DNA of 64,000 nt from Betaproteobacteria bacterium (GCA_009927445.1 RFMZ01000191.1:1-64000), one strand, 5' to 3'. Counted from the first letter of the stretch, positions 48,320 to 57,624 are shown. The notes: a model not told the origin generated them from the sequence alone. Numbers and translations are program-made.

Positions 48320-49360
48320 TTACCGAAAGATTGTTAGTGGTGGGCGTGTTGTAACTGCGTGCGGTGGGCGGTCGTCAGGATAATCTGTTGTCCGCCAATG
48401 AAGGGCTCGGATTTCGCCAAACTGATGTGGTAGAAGAAGCCATTTATTTCCTGCATCATCGCTCCGAAAGACCTGACCTAAATTGGTTGCCAGGAAGATT
48501 AGTTGAGGGTTAGTGGGGTGTATAGCGATACACCATGGGGTGCTATGGAGTTGATTTGGCAATTTGATTTCACTAAAACTCTCTCCAAAATTTTCGCTTC
48601 GAAGCAATTTACCTGAGTCTCCCGGCGGCCCATTACCATTTGTCAGCCAAATCACGCTAGGATTATTTTCTTGTCGAGTGATTGCTCTAGTATATTGCCA
48701 TGGAGATTGTAGTGGAGTCATTTCCCATGTTTGTCCCGCATTTAAACTTCGGTGAAGACCTCGGTTCGTAGTCGCTAAATAGATTTTTTCTTGGGCGGTA
48801 TTTTTTGTAATTAAAATACCATGAACATCAATTGAAACTAGGCCTTGTACCTTCATTTCCCAGGTTTGGCCAAAGTCTTTGCTATGAAAAATGCCACCGA
48901 TTTCTACTGTTAACCAAATTTGAGCAGAGTCGTAGGGATCTATTAATAGTTGGGTACAACGCGTGGGACCCATGTTTACATCAGAAAAATCGACTAAATT
49001 AGGTATTGGTATATGTTGCCAGTTTAGTCCACCATCTAAGGACTTGTAAAAGCTAGCAGGCCGAGTACCTGCATATAGAATCTGCGCATTATTAGGGTCT
49101 TGAGTAAGCGCCCAAACTTCTTTCATTGGCGATGGAAGACTAGTCCACCTAGTAGTGTATTCATCCCAGCGAAACAAGCCCATATCAGTGCCAGCATAAA
49201 GAAATTGCTTATCCTTTAGATGACTTGAAAAACACCAGACACGAGCTTCTAAGTACATTCCCGAATGGCTATTAGGATGTAACCATGAGGTACCTTGGTC
49301 GGAACTAAACCAGGCAGAGTGTCCGGCTGTGCCTATATAGACTTCAACTCGATTAGTCAT
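48320..49360 (-). CDS. BNR/Asp-box repeat beta-propeller protein (sialidase/VPS10-like fold)
   Basis: Repeated Asp-boxes: SSDQGTSW, SLDGGLNW, SKDFGQTW, SLNAGQTW, SENFGESF, SDDAGNKW; no signal peptide seen. Confidence 0.82.
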   Translation of the reverse strand: MTNRVEVYIGTAGHSAWFSSDQGTSWLHPNSHSGMYLEARVWCFSSHLKDKQFLYAGTDMGLFRWDEYTTRWTSLPSPMKEVWALTQDPNNAQILYAGTRPASFYKSLDGGLNWQHIPIPNLVDFSDVNMGPTRCTQLLIDPYDSAQIWLTVEIGGIFHSKDFGQTWEMKVQGLVSIDVHGILITKNTAQEKIYLATTNRGLHRSLNAGQTWEMTPLQSPWQYTRAITRQENNPSVIWLTNGNGPPGDSGKLLRSENFGESFSEIKLPNQLHSTPWCIAIHPTNPQLIFLATNLGQVFRSDDAGNKWLLLPHQFGEIRALHWRTTDYPDDRPPHAVTTRPPLTIFR

Positions 49361-49639
49361 TGCGCCCTAGAAGGAATAGTCATACGATATAGGTTGAATT
49401 GATCTTTATTATATGCAAAAGTGTGTCTCAGTAATATTAGGTTAAGTATGGAGATATGGCTAGTTAAGGATTTATCTTTGGGGATATTTTTGACGCTGGT
49501 AAAGTAATCGGTTGGCTAATTCAAGGTTGCAGTCCAAAAATTGCTGCATGATGTTGATTAAAATCAAACGCCTCAGGATTAAACGACATACCATACAATA
49601 ATTTTTTACAACAAGTTACAACAATAATCTGGAGGCCTC

Positions 49640-50620
49640 ATGTTTTTTCGAGCACTTTTTGTAAAGATATTAATTATCATACAAAGCTTATTTTTGATTC
49701 AAATTTCAAATCTTCATGCACAAAGTTATCCTAATAAATCAATTCATATCACTATTGGTTTTCCGCCTGGAGGAGCAATCGATACCATCATGCGAGTGAT
49801 GGCTCCAAAAATGTCTAAACAATTGGGACAATCTGTTGTGGTTGAAAATAAAGCTGGCGCCGGAGGTATTATTGGTATGCAGTACGTTGCTAGAACCGAG
49901 GCTGACGGCTACAACTTGTTTATGGGGACAATGGGGAACTTTAGTATTACACCTGCTTTAGTCAAAGATTTACCATATCAGGTATATAGAGATTTTCAGC
50001 CTATTACTCAGGTAGCTGCATCTCCTTTTATTATTTTTATTAATCCACAACTACCTGTCAAGACCTTAGCGGAATTGATTGCATTCGCTAAAGCAAACCC
50101 AAAGAATGTTTATTTTTCTTCAAGTGGTAATGCAGGCCTACCGCATATGGCTGGTGAGATGTTTAATCAAGCTACGGGTACGCAAATGATCCATGTGCCT
50201 TATAAAGGTAGTGCTCCGAGCATTACGGACCTGATGGGTGGGCAAGTTCAGTTAACTTTTGAGGCGATTGCTATTGGTTTGCCACATTTAAAAAGTGGCA
50301 GACTGAAGGCGCTTGCCACTACAGATAACAAAAGATTAACGATACTGCCTGATTTGCCTGCTGCGGCGGAGACGGTTCCGGGATATGTGGTGAAAAATTG
50401 GTTTGGATTAGCCGCACCTAGTGGCATTCCAATGGATAGGGTTTTACTAATCCAAAAGGTTGTATCACTTGTGTTACAGGACCCCGAGGTTCTGAAAACA
50501 TTAGTGGATTTAGGCGTTGAGCCCATAGGAGATTCACCTAATCAGTTTGGGGCTTTAGTTCGGCAAGAGACTGAGCGATGGCAAAAACTGTTACAAAACT
50601 CAGGCATCAAGTCGGATTAG
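49640..50620 (+). CDS. Bug/TctC-family substrate-binding protein
   Basis: 'YPNKSIHITIGFPPGGAIDTIMRVMA', 'VVENKAGAGGIIG', 'HVPYKGSAPSITDLMGGQ'. Confidence 0.92.
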   Translation: MFFRALFVKILIIIQSLFLIQISNLHAQSYPNKSIHITIGFPPGGAIDTIMRVMAPKMSKQLGQSVVVENKAGAGGIIGMQYVARTEADGYNLFMGTMGNFSITPALVKDLPYQVYRDFQPITQVAASPFIIFINPQLPVKTLAELIAFAKANPKNVYFSSSGNAGLPHMAGEMFNQATGTQMIHVPYKGSAPSITDLMGGQVQLTFEAIAIGLPHLKSGRLKALATTDNKRLTILPDLPAAAETVPGYVVKNWFGLAAPSGIPMDRVLLIQKVVSLVLQDPEVLKTLVDLGVEPIGDSPNQFGALVRQETERWQKLLQNSGIKSD

Positions 50621-50645
50621 AGTTTCCAATCTGATTGGAAAAGCC

Positions 50646-51849
50646 CTACCAGTTTGTTTCGCGGTCTGGCGTGGCAGAAATTTTATGGATCGTTAGATCC
50701 GCGCCCTCAAACTCATCTTCGGCGCTCATCCGAATTCCCATGGTTGCCCTGAGGATACTATATAAGATCGTGCTGCCAATGACTGCGATTAGAACTCCGA
50801 GGCCGCTGCCGATCAATTGTGCTGTGAAATTGACTCCGCCCATACCACCAAACTCTGGTGTTCCAAAGATTCCTGCGGCCAATCCGCCCCAAAGGCCACA
50901 AAGACCGTGGAGGGGCCAGACACCAAGTACGTCATCAATTTTCCAACGATTTTGAACGAGGATAAACATATATACAAATAGTCCTCCAGCAATTAGCCCC
51001 ACAGCTAATGAGCCCAGAGGGTGCATGATGTCGGAGCCAGCACATACTGCAACTAGACCAGCTAATGGCCCATTGTAGGTAAAACCGGGATCGTTTCTAC
51101 CAATTAACCAAGCTGAGAGGGTACCTCCTACCATTGCCATTAATGAGTTAATAGCAACTAAGCCACTGATCTTATCGATCGTTTGTGCACTCATGACATT
51201 AAAGCCGAAACCAGCCCACTGCCAAGATCCATGCACCTAAGGCCAAGAATGGGATATTGGAAGGTGGATGAGAGGCAATACCGCCATTTTTTAAGTAACG
51301 TCCTTGCCTAGCGCCTACCAATAGGATGGCTGGAAGAGCAATCCAACCCCCGACTGCATGAACCACAATCGAGCCTGCAAAATCATGAAATTCATGACCG
51401 GTTTTTGCAAGTATCCAAGCTTGGATACCATAATGCTGATTCCATGCAATGCCTTCGAAGAACGGATAGATAAAGCCGACAAGAATGAAACTAGCGATTA
51501 ATTGAGGGTGAATCTTGGCACGTTCAGCGATACCTCCAGAGACGATAGCAGGGACAGCAGCTGCAAAGGTTAGCAAAAAGAAGAATTTAACCAATTCAAA
51601 GCCGTTTTTTTCTGACAAGGTACTTGCGCTCGAGAAAAAGTCAACGCCGTAAGCAATGCTATAGCCAATAAAAAAATAGGCAATCGTTGAAACAGCAAAA
51701 TCAACTAGGATTTTAACGAGGGCATTGACTTGATTTTTCTTTCTAACTGTCCCAAGTTCTAGAAAAGCAAATCCTGCATGCATGAACAACACTAGGATAG
51801 CCCCTAATAAAATAAATAAAACATCGGTACCAATCTTTACTTGTTCCAT
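50646..51849 (-). pseudogene. amt: ammonium transporter (Amt) with a 1-nt frameshift at about 51208-51210
   Basis: N-part 51199-51849 (MEQVKIGTDVLFILLGAILVLFMHAGFAFLELGTVRKKNQ...GAWILAVGWFRL*) and C-part 50646-51236 (...WAGFGFNVMSAQTIDKISGLVAINSLMA...CAGSDIMHPLGSLAVG); removing one T of TTTC restores VGWFGFNVMSAQ. Confidence 0.88.
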
Positions 51850-51891
51850 AACTTTCTCACTATTTTTATTGATGCATCATTATGGACAAAC

Positions 51892-51932
51892 TTGCACCAA
51901 AACACTTCTAGTTGTGCCCAATATTGGTGCAA
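51892..51932. promoter_or_regulatory. candidate NtrC-type binding region upstream of amt
   Basis: TTGCACCAA (51892-51900) and TTGGTGCAA (51924-51932): perfect 9-bp inverted arms; TGCCCAATATTGGTGCA resembles NtrC consensus TGCACC-N5-GGTGCA. Confidence 0.4.
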
Positions 51933-52257
51933 GCCGTGGTTGTCATTTATTTTTCTCTAGGATGGATTTTGCTTAATACATTGACCCGGTCTATTTCTTC
52001 TTTGTGGTCTAAGTTTTTGCGGATGATTTGATACAAGCTTAGACTTAGTTGCTAGTAAACCCTTCAAAGTTGATCGATGCGGTATATGTCTTAGGGACTA
52101 TCTGAATTTAGACAAGGATGGTTTGACAAGGATAGTTTTAACAGTTCATATGATTCAAATCTAAAAAATTAATAAGATCATTGGTTTGGATTGCACTAAA
52201 TCAGATTTTTCGTACAGCAATTCGCAACGCATCATCGGATAAAAAACTCTAATATAT

Positions 52258-52563
52258 TTGTATAAATATGAAGGAGTTTATATGGAATATCTCGTCAGTA
52301 TTTTGACTAGAAAAACGGTAATAGATTTAATTTATTTAGTGGGCTGTAATTACAACTACAACTCGCCATTAAAGAATCGGGTGCGCTTGAATTTGGGTAA
52401 CTATACAGATACTGAATTAGCTGCTATTTGGTTTAAAAACTTTGGAGAAGTAGTGATTGTGGGTGACAGTAAATTTCACCATCTCATCAGCTGGCAAATT
52501 GCAACAAGTTATCGGCAAGCCAAGTTGTTGATTCGTCAGTGGAAAAAATCTCAAAAGGATTAG
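52258..52563 (+). CDS. hypothetical protein (101 aa)
   Basis: ORF with AAGGAG upstream of an internal ATG (52282, MEYLVSILTRKTVIDLIY...); no recognised domain. Confidence 0.5.
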   Translation: MYKYEGVYMEYLVSILTRKTVIDLIYLVGCNYNYNSPLKNRVRLNLGNYTDTELAAIWFKNFGEVVIVGDSKFHHLISWQIATSYRQAKLLIRQWKKSQKD

Positions 52564-52692
52564 ATAATCTCTGGGGTAAACAGAGTATTAGCTAATATCC
52601 ACAATAAAATTAGGTTAATTAATGTTCGTAATGACAAAAGGCAAAAATTAGTATCTAATAAGGTATGTTTTTATAACGGAGAGAACTAAAAC

Positions 52693-53721
52693 ATGAGATC
52701 TAAACTTTTGACAAAAGTACTTGCTAGTTTTGTTGGTTTAATTGCTTTGATAATGTTTACAAGCATTCCTGCCGAGGCTAAAAAAATGGGTAGTGGTAAC
52801 AGTGTTGGCAAACAGTCTAATACCGTCACTAAAAATCAAAGCAGCTTGCCGGCTAAACCAGACGCAGCTCCAGTCAATAGCGCTGGTGCTGCAAAACCTG
52901 CTGCGCCAGCTGCAGCACCGGCTGCTCCAGCAGCTCAACCAAGTCGCTTTGGTGGAATGGGTGGCATCTTGGGCGGTATTGCAGCCGGTATCGGCTTGAG
53001 TTATCTCTTTTCCCACATGGGCTTAGGTGGACTTGGTGACGGCATTGCGTCGATGGTGAGTGGTTTATTAATGTTTGGCCTTCTGGCACTAGTCGGATTG
53101 TGGCTTTACAAAAGGTTTGCGAATAAAGCGCAAGGTGGTCTAGGTATGACTCCTGCTCCAGCTGGCATGAGCTCTTCTTCGAGTAGTCAGTCAGCTTGGG
53201 AAACGCAATCTGCCCCCCCCCAGCATGCTATTCAAAATACGGCAGTTGAAAGTCATACTGCCGCCAGTAATCCTTCATCCTTAGGTATTGGCAGTCAAGT
53301 TGGTGGCGTGCCCCCAATCTCTAGCCCTATTCAAGCACAATTGATGCCTGGTTCTTGGGCCGATCAAGAGTCCTTCTTGCACAATGCAAAGAGTTTATTT
53401 TTGCAATTACAAGAAGCGTCTGACAATCAAAATATCGACGTCCTCAAGGAATACACTACTCCAGAGTTATTCAATCATCTTCGTCAAGATATGTTGGGGC
53501 GCCAAACAGCTACTAGCTATACCCAAGTTCTCACCTTGGCGGCTGATTTAATCGCGGTCGAAGAAGAAAATCAAGAGTACTTAGCTAGTGTTCGTTTCTC
53601 TGGCTCCATCCGTGAAGAAAAAGACGGTCCTGCTGCAGATTTCCAAGAAGTGTGGAATTGGGTCAAGCCAGTTAATGGTCAAACAGGATGGCTACTTTGT
53701 GGGATTCAGCAGTTAAACTAA
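52693..53721 (+). CDS. Tim44-like domain protein
   Basis: Signal peptide, Ala/Pro-rich linker, Gly-rich TM region, C-terminal Tim44-like 'FLHNAKSLFLQLQEASDNQNIDVLKEYTTPELFNHLRQDM...VSFSGSIREE..' type domain. Confidence 0.85.
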   Translation: MRSKLLTKVLASFVGLIALIMFTSIPAEAKKMGSGNSVGKQSNTVTKNQSSLPAKPDAAPVNSAGAAKPAAPAAAPAAPAAQPSRFGGMGGILGGIAAGIGLSYLFSHMGLGGLGDGIASMVSGLLMFGLLALVGLWLYKRFANKAQGGLGMTPAPAGMSSSSSSQSAWETQSAPPQHAIQNTAVESHTAASNPSSLGIGSQVGGVPPISSPIQAQLMPGSWADQESFLHNAKSLFLQLQEASDNQNIDVLKEYTTPELFNHLRQDMLGRQTATSYTQVLTLAADLIAVEEENQEYLASVRFSGSIREEKDGPAADFQEVWNWVKPVNGQTGWLLCGIQQLN

Positions 53722-53734
53722 ATCTTCAACAGTC

Positions 53735-53769
53735 AAAAAAACCAGACGATAATTTCGTCTGGTTTTTTT
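53735..53769. terminator. bidirectional Rho-independent terminator
   Basis: AAAAAAA-CCAGACGA-taatt-TCGTCTGG-TTTTTTT between convergent genes. Confidence 0.92.
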
Positions 53770-54388
53770 ATTTGGGCCTAGACATTCTAAATAGTTGTTC
53801 AGGACCAATATTGAAATAATCAGCGGGGCCACCACCTCTCAAAATGATGCCTGCCTTTGCGGTATTAAAGATGCCATCTTCCAGTAGATCTTTTGATATA
53901 TGTACGCCAATAACTTCGCCAAGAGTCAGCCAAGAATCAATAGATTGACTTGCACTTGTTTGTAATTGAATAATTTGGGTAACTACACATTCAAATGCCA
54001 CTTTCGCTTCTCCAACTCTGGGAACTTTGACCTTCAGTGAGGGGGTCGCTGTCAAACCAGCAAGGTTAAATTCATTGATTTCTGGGGCAACTTCAGCGCA
54101 GGTTTGATTCATGGCTTGAGCTAATTCCTTGGTGACTAAATTCCAAGTAAATTGGCCGTTTTGCATGAGGTTGCTGACAGTATCTTTTTGGGTGGTGCTG
54201 CAAAACCCGATGATTGGGGGCGATGCATGAAAGGCATTAAAAAAACTGTAGGGTGCCAAATTAAGGATACCTTCTTCACTAGAGCTTGCAATCCAACCAA
54301 TTGGGCGAGGCCCAACAATTGCCTTGAATGGATCATGTGGTAGTCCATGTCCGCTGCGTGGCTCATAGTAATAATAATTATCTGACAT
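53768..54388 (-). CDS. flavin reductase-like (FMN-binding split-barrel) protein
   Basis: 'KAIVGPRPIGWIASSSEEGILNLAPYSFFNAFHASPPIIGFC', 'KDTVSNLMQNGQFTWNLV'. Confidence 0.88.
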   Translation of the reverse strand: MSDNYYYYEPRSGHGLPHDPFKAIVGPRPIGWIASSSEEGILNLAPYSFFNAFHASPPIIGFCSTTQKDTVSNLMQNGQFTWNLVTKELAQAMNQTCAEVAPEINEFNLAGLTATPSLKVKVPRVGEAKVAFECVVTQIIQLQTSASQSIDSWLTLGEVIGVHISKDLLEDGIFNTAKAGIILRGGGPADYFNIGPEQLFRMSRPK

Positions 54389-54713
54389 AGAATGCTCCGA
54401 ATCTACAATATTTTTAAGAACGACTATTTCCTAACTAGTATAAGACTTCTATTTAGATCATTTAGACAATGAACTCAGCTGCTTTCTTCTATTCAAGTCC
54501 TAATTCTCTTGCAGAAGCTTTTTCATAAGTAACCCCCAATTTTTGAGGATGAAATTCTCGGGTTGTGATGTAACTTCAGGGGGCTTATATTGATTAAGCG
54601 TATGATGAACAGTTATTCAATTGTTAAGTTTATGACAAGTCATTACGATGACATAGTAATTGGACGATTTAGTTGATTAATGGTAACCTGCGAAATTAGG
54701 TTTTCTATGACAG

Positions 54714-56315
54714 ATGAGCTATCGAGCTATAAAATACACAAAAAAGAGGGATTTAAATATTTTGGCTACCGAGACTGAACTGAAATTGACCGTAACGGCG
54801 GATGATTTGGTTCATTTACTTAAACATCCTTTACTAGCCAACCTTAGCCGGCGAAAAAAGTTATACAACATTTATTACGACACTCCGGAACTGGCATTAA
54901 TGAAAAATGCCATTGCCGTTCGGGAGAGAATTATTCTTCGTAAGACGCTTTTAACTGTGAAGTTAGATCAAAATAAGTTAGATCCCAATAATTTTGGCGG
55001 ACTAAGTCAGCGATCGGAGTGGGAAGGGCCTTCAATACCAGGCCAATTTGATTTTCAAACTTTAATTGACGATGTTGCCACTTTGAATTTTTTAAGTCAG
55101 TTAACCCCGCAATTAAGCCCTATTTTTACAACTGATTTTTATCGTAGGACTTGTATAGCAACTTTTCGTGGCGCTAAAGTTGAAGTGGCTATTGACCAAG
55201 GTTTAATCGTTACTAAGCGTGCTGGAAGTTTTTTTCAAGAGCCTATTTGTGAAGTTGAGCTTGAGTTACTAGAAGGCAAGCCCAGCGCGCTATTCGGGTT
55301 AGCTCGCGTCTTAAGTCGTCGGGCCCGACTTCACCCTAGCGCCGCCTCCAAGGCGCAGCGTGGTTATGACCTATATCTTGATAGAAAATTAGGGCCCATC
55401 AAGCCAGCAGCCATTACGCAAATTCCAGAAGCTAGCTTGCAACAAACTTTTGTCCACATTAATTTAGAATGCTTGACGCATTTACAAGTAAATGATGTTG
55501 GCCTATTGCTAGATCAGGATGATGAATATATTCATCAAGTACGAGTTGCTATTCGAAGAATCAGGGTTTCACTGAAACTATTTGCGAAAATACTACCCCT
55601 CGATTTTGTAAGTCATTGGAGTATGGTTTGGAGGGGGATAGCCAAACGACTAGATGATGCGAGAAATTGGGATGTTTTTGTCGCTGAATTACTTCCCTTG
55701 ATCGTTCGTGATTTATCTAGTTCGGCAGCGCTAAATAACTTGCAAGAGTTTGTAAAGATGCAAAGATTCCTTGCGCATGACCAAGTTATTCAATACATTG
55801 GTAATCGATCGTATTCTGTTCAAGTTATTTCGTACACCGAGGCTCTCTTAAATTTAGATGTCATGAAAGACACAACTGTTCAGAGTGATTTAATGCAGCA
55901 AACTGGGGTTGTAGAAAAAGAATTACTACAGATGAAGCCTAAAGAATTTGCCACTAAAATTTTGCAGCGACGACATCGTCAATTACATAAAAAATTAATG
56001 ATTTCTAGGCATACTTCAGAGCAATTTCATGAATTGCGATTAGAGTTAAAAAAGCTACGTTACGCAATGGATTTTTTTAATAGCTTTTATCAGGCTAAAA
56101 AAGTATCTGCGTATTTAAAACCTTTAACAAAAATTCAAGAACTGTTAGGGCAAATGAATGATATGGTGAGTGCTCAAGCCCTTTTAGCAACAAGTGATCA
56201 GTCTTCTTTTGAAATTTTTACTGCTTGGATTAAAGGTCGTGAAAGTGGTTATTTTGTCATATTACCAAGAGCTGTTAAAGGTCTTGTTCAATTACCAGAG
56301 CCCTGGAAAAAGTAA
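54714..56315 (+). CDS. CYTH-CHAD domain protein
   Basis: CYTH 'ETELKLTV' (ExExK) at N-terminus; CHAD 'IHQVRVAIRRIRVSLKLF', 'FHELRLELKKLRYAMDFF'; true start may be internal, near the ETELKLT motif. Confidence 0.88.
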   Translation: MSYRAIKYTKKRDLNILATETELKLTVTADDLVHLLKHPLLANLSRRKKLYNIYYDTPELALMKNAIAVRERIILRKTLLTVKLDQNKLDPNNFGGLSQRSEWEGPSIPGQFDFQTLIDDVATLNFLSQLTPQLSPIFTTDFYRRTCIATFRGAKVEVAIDQGLIVTKRAGSFFQEPICEVELELLEGKPSALFGLARVLSRRARLHPSAASKAQRGYDLYLDRKLGPIKPAAITQIPEASLQQTFVHINLECLTHLQVNDVGLLLDQDDEYIHQVRVAIRRIRVSLKLFAKILPLDFVSHWSMVWRGIAKRLDDARNWDVFVAELLPLIVRDLSSSAALNNLQEFVKMQRFLAHDQVIQYIGNRSYSVQVISYTEALLNLDVMKDTTVQSDLMQQTGVVEKELLQMKPKEFATKILQRRHRQLHKKLMISRHTSEQFHELRLELKKLRYAMDFFNSFYQAKKVSAYLKPLTKIQELLGQMNDMVSAQALLATSDQSSFEIFTAWIKGRESGYFVILPRAVKGLVQLPEPWKK

Positions 56316-56377
56316 TACAAATTTGTTGGCTGCGGCGTTTTAAGGCAAAATAGCTTGATATCTATTTTGAATGTTGC

Positions 56378-56800
56378 GTGATGCCTATTTGTGACAGTTT
56401 TTTCCGAAGGATTGCCTTTCGATACGCGAGTAGTATTGTATTTTGTATTTTTACAAACTTAGCTTATAGTCAAACTCCAGATAATTTAGAGCAGGGATGG
56501 AGAATTATAAATGACGGTAATCTGGGTAATTGTGGGACTTGTCATCAGTTACGATCAAGTAATTACTCTCAACCAACGCAAAAGCAGGGTAATTTTGGAC
56601 CTTCTCTGGTTGGCGTTGGACGACGTTATTCACGCGAAATTTTATTGCAGTGGGTAACGGATGCCAGACAAATATCTTCTGGAACTTTGATGCCTCCATA
56701 TGGTAGTCTAGAGGGGATTGAACAACCGATTGTGCCAAGAACCATATTGTCTGCTGAGCAAATAAAAAACGTTGTAGATGTATTACAAACTCTTAGATAA
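56378..56800 (+). CDS. soxX: sulfur oxidation c-type cytochrome SoxX
   Basis: Signal peptide; heme motif CGTCH; 'GNFGPSLVGVGRRYSREILLQWVTDARQISSGTLMPPYG'; followed by soxY/Z/A-like genes. Confidence 0.85.
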   Translation: MMPICDSFFRRIAFRYASSIVFCIFTNLAYSQTPDNLEQGWRIINDGNLGNCGTCHQLRSSNYSQPTQKQGNFGPSLVGVGRRYSREILLQWVTDARQISSGTLMPPYGSLEGIEQPIVPRTILSAEQIKNVVDVLQTLR

Positions 56801-56812
56801 GGATTAGAGCCA

Positions 56813-57274
56813 TTGAAATACTTTGCTTCAAAAAAAGGGATGGTGAAGAGACGATTTTTAAAATGGTCTATTGGCGTATTTTCAATGACTTGGGCTGGCG
56901 TGCTAATTGCCCAAAATAAAAATGAAGCATATTCTGAGTTAGCGTTAAAGTCTTTTAAGTTCAATCCGGAAGGCGTTGAATTAGATTTGCCTTCGCTAGT
57001 AGAGACAGGTAATTCAATCCCATTTCGATTTGCCATAAAAGCCCCACCAAGACAAAAAATTCAAAGTGTTGATATGGTGGCTCCAGAAAATCCTAATCCG
57101 CTTCTAATGCGCTTAAAGATGTCCTCTCAGACGGAGCATTTGCGTTTTGCTACGCGGATTCGTTTAGCAACAAGCCAAGATGTATGGGTTATTGCGACTT
57201 TGGATAATGGTCAAAAAATAGGTAAATCAATTCCTGCGGTTATTACCCTGAGTGCTTGTTTTGATGCGAGTTAA
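56813..57274 (+). CDS. soxY: SoxY-like thiosulfate carrier subunit with non-canonical C-terminus
   Basis: Tat-like KRRFLKWS; 'FNPEGVELDLPSLVETGNSIPFRFAIKAP'; C-terminus TLSACFDAS instead of GGCGG; TTG or ATG (about 56840) start. Confidence 0.8.
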   Translation: MKYFASKKGMVKRRFLKWSIGVFSMTWAGVLIAQNKNEAYSELALKSFKFNPEGVELDLPSLVETGNSIPFRFAIKAPPRQKIQSVDMVAPENPNPLLMRLKMSSQTEHLRFATRIRLATSQDVWVIATLDNGQKIGKSIPAVITLSACFDAS

Positions 57275-57276
57275 TC

Positions 57277-57624
57277 ATGGCCACTATTAATCCTTTTCCA
57301 ATTCGTATTGGTATTATTGGCGAGTCAGCACCTGGCAAAGAAGTAGAAGTTCGGATTTTAATTGGTCATCCGATGGAAACGGGTTTTCGCATTGGTATTA
57401 ATGGCATGGATAAAATTCCGAAGAATATTATTGAAAAGATGGTGGTAAAGATCAACCAAGATATTCTGTTTATGGCTGATGTGGGTACGGGTATTGCTGC
57501 CAATCCTTTATTACAGTTTTTTGTGACTATTCCTGCAACAGGGGGCGTTATTTCAGTGGAATGGTTCGATGATCAGGGTGTATCTAGGAAGGCGGAAAAA
57601 GAGTTAATTAGTCCGAGGTCATGA
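57277..57624 (+). CDS. soxZ: SoxZ
   Basis: 'GKEVEVRILIGHPMETGFRIGINGMDKIPKNIIEKMVVKINQDILFMADVGTGIAANPLLQFFV'. Confidence 0.88.
   Translation: MATINPFPIRIGIIGESAPGKEVEVRILIGHPMETGFRIGINGMDKIPKNIIEKMVVKINQDILFMADVGTGIAANPLLQFFVTIPATGGVISVEWFDDQGVSRKAEKELISPRS

Noticed and set aside
49554-49567. Dyad TTGATT-aa-AATCAA upstream of the 49640 Bug gene
   Set aside because: Short AT-rich 6-2-6 palindrome expected by chance in this composition.
49606-49624. Direct repeat TTACAACAA-g-TTACAACAA before the 49640 Bug gene
   Set aside because: Low-complexity and adjacent to the RBS; no regulator family implied.
51865-51915. Sigma54 promoter upstream of amt
   Set aside because: Only a GG-N10-TC approximation of the -24/-12 elements; too weak to report as a promoter.
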